From: Platanthera guangdongensis
Taxonomy: Eukaryota; Streptophyta; Magnoliopsida; Asparagales; Orchidaceae
Assembly (NCBI GenBank): GCA_039583875.1
Contig: CM077162.1
Coordinates: 166,179,220 to 166,243,219, forward strand
Reading direction: 5' to 3'
DNA: 64,000 nt
Part shown: one piece after another, positions 57,101-64,000 of the stretch
How positions within the stretch are numbered: the first letter of the stretch is position 1
How the letters are laid out: every line of letters begins with the position of its first letter
Notes under the pieces: generated by a model
Databases searched by the model: none
What the model saw: only the letters and a program-made list of their open reading frames with translations
Told to the model about the DNA's origin: nothing
Translations under genes and position numbers: made by a program

Positions 57101-58389
57101 GTAACGATTCTCTTCTTGAGCATGAGTAGTTCTCCTTCTTTGCATAGGAAGCCCGCTCTCGCGAGTTTGCGGAGAGTTGGAGGCGTTCCTTCGGGTAGAT
57201 ATATGAAGTCCCTGTTGTTTAGAGTCCGTAAGCGAGAACAGACATAGGCATGATGTGTGAAGCCTACCCGGACATGTTGGTCTGGATCGGTGATGTTGCA
57301 TTGCATAAATGCCGGAGAAGACTCTGTGACTATTGGTTGTTTTTCGGGTTTTCTACACGGTAGATTGCAACAGGGAGCCTTGGGGATTAACCCAAAGGTG
57401 CACCCGGAAAACTGGGCGGATGCGTGATCTTGCCAACATGGAGGCCTGAGAGCCAACTTGAACATAACTGGGTTATGTGAATTGTGATGGAAATGGGACT
57501 CGGTAGAAATTTGACCCGCGCAAATGGCTTAAATTGTCGTTGCGATGTGAGCACGGGTTAAATGTAACCGTACCTGTTCTTTGTCGTTCGGTTAAAGAGA
57601 CCTAAGGGTATGTGGCACTTGTCGTTGGCATAGATTAGGGTCTTCGGCGGTCAATGGCTTAAATTGTCGTGACCCAGGCCAAGAAGACATATTGCTCATA
57701 TGTTTGGCCGTCAAAGTGGCGGTGGTGAGTCCGGAATGTCTATGGCTTTAATTGACGTGACATCGACCGGTTCACCGAGAATGTGCCCTGAGAGCACGGG
57801 GCGTGTGGCCATGCGAGCCAACATATGTGATGAAATGAATATTTATATATATTGCTCGCTTATGCTAATGAAATGCAGGGAAGGAGCATCGCCGCCCCGA
57901 GTTGTGGGCGGGATTGTTATAATTTGGTCAGCATTGCTGACCGTTGCCTTGTTTTGTCACCGTGCGGTGGTTTGTTGCTTGCAGGTGCTGCTGGACCAAG
58001 CGGTCAATAGCGGGCTAAAGCCCAATTTGCGAAGCCGGCCCTCGAAGCCCTAATTGGAAGTGTTTACTGTTTTTATTCATGTATGACCGGCCTGTGTGCC
58101 GTGGTTTGTAAATCATGTAATATCAAGTGAAACGTTTTGTAAGTCCTTAAGGCTTGTGTTGGTGTATATATAACATTCCTAATTTGGTGTTAGTGTACAT
58201 TCATGCTTTAGTGCTGGGTTCTTTGTTACAACTTATTAATCTGCTTCTGCTAGAATGCTCTGTGTAGGACGTTATGATTAGTTGGATGGTTTCCATGAGT
58301 AACCACCCGGTCTGTCTGTAGTATATGGCGTCGGGCCCCGGCCGGACCTACTGCTATATGCTATGCGACGGATAGGGGGTGTTACAATT

Positions 58390-58401
58390 TGGTATCAGAC
58401 T
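58390..58401 (+). other. Primer-binding site of Gypsy B
   Basis: TGGTATCAGACT, matching the initiator-Met-tRNA site except at its last two bases, four bases after the LTR. Confidence 0.85.
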
Positions 58402-58613
58402 ACTGGTTTTAGTCGGGCTTCAGATGAATTCGTGGGCGAATTCTTTTTTTAAGGGGTGGTGAGCACATTGTGTGCGTCATCGTTATAACAGTAAAAGAAC
58501 CCATGAATGTCCACTTAGGAATGAAAATACACGTGTTTGAGGAACCTGCGTGTTCCTATAATTGCTATTTGCAATTTTATTTGGTCGCTTAACGGTGTTT
58601 TGTACCACTATAG

Positions 58614-59757
58614 GTGACCAGAAGTGGTGTTGGGCCGTCGGAACGTCGAGTTTCTGAGGTTAGCAGTGCACCAGATGTTGCTCCTGCAACACCTCTATCG
58701 GCTGAGAACATACGCTTGGTGGCCGAAGCAGTGTTGGTCGTGATAAATGCGCAGCCTGCAAGGCAAACGCAGCAGCCCGCTCCTGCGATGGAGCAGGTAC
58801 CGCTGCAAGAGGCTGAGCCGAGGAGAGTGGAACAAGTGGTAGTGGAACCGTTGGTGCCAAGGAGGGCAACCAAGAGGCAGCTTAAGCATGTAATGAGCTT
58901 TAACCCTCCGGTATTCTTGGGGTTGGGAACCCCATCTCAAGCTGAAGACTGGCTCTCCAGGGTGAAGAGAGTCATGACAGCAACGGAGACGGAGGAGTGG
59001 CAAATGACCACCATCACTACGTTCCTTCTGGACGGTGAAGCAAGAATATGGTGGGAAGGATTGGAGCTGCACCTATTGAGAGGTAGGCAACTTGTTGATG
59101 TCTCGACGGAAGAGTTCTCGGGATTGTTCTTAGCAAGATACCTCACTTCTACTCAGAGGATTTCAATGGAGAACGAATTTCTGAAGTTGGTTCAGGGTGA
59201 GAAGAGTGTGGATGAATATCTACATGAGTTCACTCGTTTGAGTCGATATGCTAGCTCCACCATCGCGGATGAGGAGCGCAAAATGAATCGATTCTACGAA
59301 GGCTTGAGAGATGAGTTGAGATTACTACTCTCGGGGCCGATGACGCAGGGTTTCTTAACCTTGGTCAACACTGCCCGGTCCTTGGAGAAGGACGTGAAGA
59401 ATGTACAAGCAAAGAAAAGCTTGGGTGATAGGAAATCTGAATTCAAAGTGCCGACTACTTTAAAGTCCGGCTATCGGAGGTCTTTCAAGAAGCATAGGAC
59501 TTCGGGTCCAGCTCCTTCTGGTGCTTCTGGGGCGACTACGAGTCGGACCCCGGGTGCATGTTTTACTTGTGGAAAGACGGGGCATTTTGCCCGTGACTGT
59601 TGGAGCGGACGTCCTAACTCCGAGAGAAGGCCGTGAGCTACTTATGAAGAGAAGGGAAAGGCGGTGGAGTCGACCGTGTCCCACTATGCTCCGGCCCAAC
59701 CATGGGTGTATAATCTTGGCCAATAGGAGGCCATCAAACAGGCTGATATGGTGACAG
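58614..59757 (+). pseudogene. gag: Gypsy B gag
   Basis: Open from a GTG codon after an ACTATAG acceptor-like site. Capsid motifs: AEDWLSRVKRVM, TTFLLDGEARIWWEGL, FLARYLTSTQRISMENEF, VDEYLHEFTRLSRYA, RFYEGLRDELRLLL. A basic linker and zinc knuckle CFTCGKTGHFARDC (about 59559-59600) follow. Two in-frame stops lie in the tail, TGA 59634-59636 (probably CGA) and TAG at about 59731, before the frame reaches the GT of the predicted intron. No ATG occurs between the primer site and the first conserved motif that could start this frame. Confidence 0.85.
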
Positions 59758-59833
59758 GTACGGTTTAATTTATAGCAAGTTAATTTCTTTAAATACTTAT
59801 TGTGCACATGGTACCTTACCACTGCTTGTTTAG
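59758..59833 (+). other. Predicted 76-bp intron at the gag-pol junction of Gypsy B
   Basis: GTGACAG|GTACGG to CTTGTTTAG|GATTTG. Splicing joins G|GA in phase and fuses the gag tail to the protease frame, exactly as in Gypsy A (7866-8002), although the intron sequence and length differ. Confidence 0.65.
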
Positions 59834-62800
59834 GATTTGTATTGATTTGTGAAAATCCGGCAAGAGCACTCTTCGATACGGGAGCTTCACACTCCTTGTC
59901 CGAAGGATTTATATCACGTATCGGAGTCCCTTCTTCGATGGAGAAGGATAAGTTGGATGTGTTGTTGCCCAATCGATGTTCGATGCGCGCGGATAGGATC
60001 TGCGATGTTAAGATTCGTATTGGGAATCAGGAGTTCGATCTGCAGGCGTCTTTACCTCCGTTGGTGGAGTTTGACGTTATATTTGGCATGGACTGGCTCT
60101 CGGAGCAGCAACCCTATATTGACTGCGGTCGCAAGGAAGTAAAGCTGGCGAGCAAGTCGTGAGACGACTTTTACGGGCTTAAAGGTGTCGAGCAAGATGT
60201 TGATGTCTGCTCTTCAGGTGGTGAAGGCGGTTCGTGCCGGTGCAGAACTGTTCTTTACACTAGTGGAGGTTGCAAAGCCGAAGCCTGCGTTGGATTGTAT
60301 TTCATTGGTATCGGAATACCCTGATGTGTTCCCCGCAGATCTTCCTGGAGCCCCGCCTCAGCGGGAGATAGATTTCACGATTGAGCTAGTGCCAGGTGCA
60401 AAGCCTGTGTCACGATCTCCGTATCGGCTAGCGCCTAAGGAAATGGCGGAGCTGAAAGTTCAACTACAAGAATTGTTGGAGCAAGGGTATGTGCGCCCGA
60501 GTTCTTCGCCTTGGAGCACACCGGTCCTCTTTGTTAAGAAGAAGGACGGAAGCTTGAGGCTATGTATTGATTATCGGTAGCTCAACAAGTTGACGGAGAA
60601 AACAAGTACCCGATCCCCCGGATTGATGATCTTTTTGATCAAGTTAGTCGGGTCGACGGTGTACTCGAAGTTGGATCTCAAGGATGGGTACTATCAAGCT
60701 GCGAATAAAGGAGAGTGATATCCCGAAGACAGCGTTTAGTACGAGATATACGGGCATTATGAGTTTACGGTCATGCCGTTTGGGCTGACTAATGCGCCGT
60801 CAGTGTTCATGGATTTGATGAACAGGACTTTCAGGGAGTACTTGGACCATTTCGTGATCGTCTTCATCGACAATATTTTGGTGTACTCGCAAAGTGAGGA
60901 AGATCACTTCAAGCATCTTCATTTGGTTCTGGAGACGCTAAGGAGAAATCAGTTGTATGCCAAGTTCTCGAAGTGCGAGTTTTGGCTATCCTCAGTGGCG
61001 TTCCTGGGTCATATAGTGAGTGGAGAGGGTATTGTTGTGGATCCGGCGAAGATCGTTGCGATACGGGAGTGGCCTGAGCTTGCTACGATAGCGGAAGTCT
61101 GAAGCTTTCTGGGGCTTGCCGGCTATTATAGGCACTTCGTAGAGAACTTCTCGCGGATAGCATTACCTCTCACTACTTTGACGAGGAAGGAGCATAAGTT
61201 CGTTTGGACGTCAGAGTGCGCGCGAGCTTTTGAGGAGTTGAAGTGTCGGTTGACCACGACGCACCTGTGCTGAGTTCGCCATGTGGGACCGAAGGCTATG
61301 AGATTTATAGTGATGCTTCGGGCAGCGGTTTTGGGTTGCGTGCTACTGCAACACGGAAGTTTAATAGCTTATGGCTCGAGACGGCTAAAAGTGCATGAAA
61401 GGCACTATTCGGTCCATGACTTGGAGTTAGCGGCCGTGATTTTTGCCTTGAAGCTGTGGAGACACTATTTGTACAGTGTGAAGATTAATATCTACACTGA
61501 TCACAAAAGCATGAAGTATCTTATTGATCAGAAGGATCTGAATATGCGGCAGCGTAGATGGATGGAGTTCCTGGGGGACTATACATTCAAGATCCACTAT
61601 GTGCCTGGTAAAGGGAATGTGGTAGCGGATGCGTTGAGTCACCGAGCCCTAGCTAAAGCCAATTGGCTATTGGTGCATGATGAGCGGTTGGTGCGGGAGT
61701 TGGAGGCGTTGGAGATTGTTTGTGTGGATAGGCAATCAAGTGCTGAAGCAGTTCTGAATTGGACTGAAGTCCAATATGAACCTGGCTGATCGTATTCGGC
61801 AGGCTTTGGATATGGATGCTCATATGAAGCAGTTCATGGTAGAGGCTCTGGATGGGTCAAATTCCCAATTCGTCGTGGAGGACGGATTACTTTGGAAAGA
61901 CGGTCGTCTGTGAGTCATAAGTGTGGGTAATTTGCAGGTGGAATTGTTGTACGAGGCACACCATACCAAGTACTCGATTCACTCGGGGAGCACGAAGATG
62001 TACCGCGATGTGAAGAAACTGTTTTGGTGGCCGGGTTTGAAGAAGGATGTGGCGCTCTACATAGCGAAGTGTCAAACTTGCACCTTGGTGAAGGCGGAGT
62101 GCCAAAAGCCGGGAGGATTTCTTAAGTCCTTGTCTATTCCGGAGTGGAAATTCGACGACATCTCTATGGACTTTGTGCATAGTTTTCCAAGGTCGCAAAA
62201 GGGGAACGATGCCATTTGGGTGGTCGTGGATCGGTTAACGAAGGTGTCGCATTTCATTCCGAATAGGAAGGATGATCCGGTGGAGAAGTTGGCAAAACTG
62301 TATGTGGATAACATTGTACGGCTTCATGGTGTGCCCCGCAGCATCGTGAGTGACCGAGATGGGCGGTTCACGTCCAATGATTGGAGGCTTGTGCAGCAAA
62401 TGTTGTTAACAAAGCTGAAATTCAGCACAGCCTTCCATCCGCAAATGGATGGGCAGACCGAGAGGGTCAATAGAACTATGGAAGACATGCTTTGCATGTG
62501 TGTCTTGGATTTTGGAAAGCAGTGGGAAGACCACCTTTATTTGGTGGAGTTCGCATACAACAATAGCTACCAAGCGAGTATTCAGATGGCGCCTTTCGAG
62601 GCCCTATATGGTAGAAAATGTCGCACGCCATTGTCTTGGTTAGAAACGGGTGAGTCAAAGTTGTATAAGCGATTGGAAGTGGAGGATGCTACTTCTTTAG
62701 TGAGAACCATTCGGGAGAGGTTGCTTATCTCTCAGGACCGGCAAGCGAAGTACTATAATGCCAAGCACAGGAACGTGGAGTTCGCTTTGGGCGACTATGT

Positions 62801-63287
62801 GTACTTAAAGATCAAGCCATTCAAGGGTGTCTCGCGGGTGTGGCGATTAAAAAAGCTAAGCCTGAGGTACCTTGGGCCGTTTGAGGTTCTGGAGTGAGTC
62901 AGTGAAGCGGCCTATCGGTTGAAGCTTTCAGTGGAGCTTAGTGGTTTACATGATGTATTCCATATTTCGGTGCTTCGGAAGGCGGTGCAAGAGCCTACGC
63001 AAGTGATCGCGGTTGATCAAGTGCCGATGGATAGTGGGCTAACGACAAAGGTCAAGCTCGTGCGGATTGAGGACTCGGAGGTCAAGCGGCTACGCAATAA
63101 AGAGATCATGATGGTCAAGGTCCGGTGGGACAATTGCGGTCGTGAGGAGCTCTCTTGGGAGCGAGAGCAGACTATGCTTGATGAGTATCTGGAGTTGTTC
63201 CGCTCAGGTACAAATTTTGGTTTTGTACATGTCTTTCCTTTATATAATTTCGTGGACGAAATTCTTTTAAGAGGGGGAGAGTTGTAA
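59834..63287 (+). pseudogene. pol: Gypsy B pol with chromodomain, decayed
   Basis: Protease [10 protein letters not shown] (59870). RT in pieces: [14 protein letters not shown] (60536), a frame change near 60600-60770, then [10 protein letters not shown] and FIDNILVYS (about 60868), where the second catalytic Asp of FIDD is Asn. RNase [25 protein letters not shown]. Integrase: H..H..C..C (61955-62080) and D,D,E at [17 protein letters not shown] and MDGQTERVNRT (62160-62470). A GPY/F-like segment and a chromodomain (63060-63210; VKVRWDNCGREELSWER) follow. Stops at 60160, 60578, 61100, 61787, about 61910 and 62895, plus at least three frame changes, make it inactive. The integrase part is the best preserved. 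Confidence 0.9.
63269..63281 (+). other. Polypurine tract of Gypsy B
   Basis: AAGAGGGGGAGAG just before the 3' LTR; a TTTCGTGGACGAAATTC motif lies upstream (about 63249-63265). Confidence 0.85.
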
Positions 63288-64000
63288 CGCCCTGAAACTC
63301 AAAAGAGTGACGGGGGACGTTTTGGGCAAGTTTTGGGTTCTGGCAGTAGGCACACGGCCTGGGACACGGGCGTGTCCCAGGGCGTGTCAGGCTGGGTTCG
63401 ACGTTTTGGTCGCGAGGCCGACGATTTTGGAGTCCATGATCGTCGAAGCAGAGAACACGGCCTACGACATGGGCGTGTCGCAGGGCGTGTCAAGGTCGTG
63501 TCGACGATCGGCCCAGGGTGTCGACGAATTTCGCTCAACGTTGTGTCGAGACAGGGCACACGGCCTGCAACACGGGCGTGTTGAACCGTGTCGACACTAA
63601 GCCCATGAAGTCGACAGTGCACTCGACGAAGTGTCGAGACATGGCACGCGGCCTGCGACACGGGCGTGTCGCAGGGCGTGTCGACCCGTGTCGACACTCG
63701 TCCGAAAGTCGACGAACTTTGCTCGACTATGTGTCGAGACAAGGCACACGGCCTAGGACACGGGCGTGTCCAATGTCGTGTCATCAGGTCGACGATCTTC
63801 GCTCGACGAAGTGTTGAGTGTCGAGACCGTGTACACAGCCTAGAGCCCAGGCGTGTTGAGGTGACACGGGCAAGGATACGGTCGTGTCCTAGAACTCGTG
63901 CAGTGCTCGGGTTGTTTTCGGGGAAAAACGATGGGGGTACACAGCCGGCCACACGACCGTGTCAGGTGGAACACGGGCGTGTCAGGTCGAACACGGGCGT
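63283..64000 (+). repeat. Partial 3' LTR of Gypsy B
   Basis: First 718 bp of the 3' LTR, starting TGTAACGCCCTGAAACTC and repeating the palindrome array of the 5' LTR with scattered substitutions and a short deletion near 63570. Cut by the window end. Confidence 0.93.

Larger units (their letters stand above)
55971..58386 (+). repeat. 5' LTR of Gypsy B (2416 bp)
   Basis: Terminal TGTAAC/GTTACA. The first 850 bp are a GC-rich array of ACACGGGCGTGT and GTGTCGACAC motifs. An ATG-containing leader (57077) and a non-coding remainder follow. The partial 3' LTR from 63283 repeats the array with scattered differences. Confidence 0.93.
55971..64000 (+). mobile_element. Gypsy B: chromovirus LTR retrotransposon, 3' end outside the window
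   Basis: The 5' LTR (55971-58386) begins TGTAACACCC and ends GTGTTACA. The primer site is at 58390. Gag, protease, RT, RNase H, integrase and chromodomain follow, then a polypurine tract (63269-63281) and the first 718 bp of the 3' LTR. GTCGA at 55966-55970 is the candidate target duplication; its partner is outside. It is more decayed than Gypsy A, with frameshifts in RT and RNase H, nonsense codons and one catalytic substitution. Confidence 0.93.

Overview
The window is nuclear DNA of a flowering plant. It has almost no single-copy gene content and consists mainly of nested transposable elements: two chromodomain-type Ty3/Gypsy elements, two Sirevirus-like Ty1/Copia elements (one inside the other), two further Copia-type LTR remnants, a FAR1-type Mutator-like element, a Tourist-like MITE, several fold-back elements, long (TA)n, (CA)n and (GT)n tracts, and an 18-bp minisatellite. 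The plant assignment rests on initiator-Met-tRNA primer sites after the LTRs, the Sirevirus and chromovirus clades, the FAR1 transposase and the MITE types. I cannot name the species. No tRNA, rRNA, CRISPR array or intact host gene was recognised.

Layout. 1-845: Copia pol remnant, minus strand. 846-1588 and 16642-16906: the two halves of an LTR-like sequence, split by Gypsy element A. 1589-16636: Gypsy A (Tekay/Del-like), with two nearly identical LTRs of about 4.96 kb and the 5-bp target duplication TCAAC. 16907-22737: AT-rich DNA with a 128-bp Tourist-like MITE, tandem hairpin repeats and a palindromic minisatellite. 22738-33917: a mosaic of (TA)n/(CA)n/(GT)n tracts, GC-rich terminal cassettes, fold-back elements and a decayed FAR1 Mutator-like element. 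33918-54583: a 185-bp MITE split by Sirevirus 1 (34077-54552, TSD TTTCC), itself split by Sirevirus 2 (37803-46126, TSD AAGGA). 54584-55970: a GC-hairpin cassette and a minus-strand LTR remnant. 55971-64000: Gypsy B (chromovirus), whose 3' LTR runs off the window.

How the parts work. Gypsy A and B encode gag, protease, reverse transcriptase, RNase H, integrase and a C-terminal chromodomain. In both, sequence signals suggest a split gag-pol: a short first coding exon with the only usable ATG lies inside the LTR, an acceptor lies just after the primer-binding site, and a second GT-AG intron lies exactly between gag and protease. The Sireviruses encode gag with CCHC knuckles, pol (Sirevirus 1 only) and a third ORF before the 3' LTR. 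Sirevirus 2 has lost pol but keeps ORF3 as an open 767-codon frame. In both Sireviruses the motif cluster plus TATA box found in the LTR promoter recurs in front of ORF3, although the motif sequence differs completely between the two elements.

The strongest candidates for something undescribed are this duplicated motif-plus-TATA promoter module, the LTR-encoded gag start exon of the Gypsy elements, and the association of GC-rich cassette termini with dinucleotide microsatellites.
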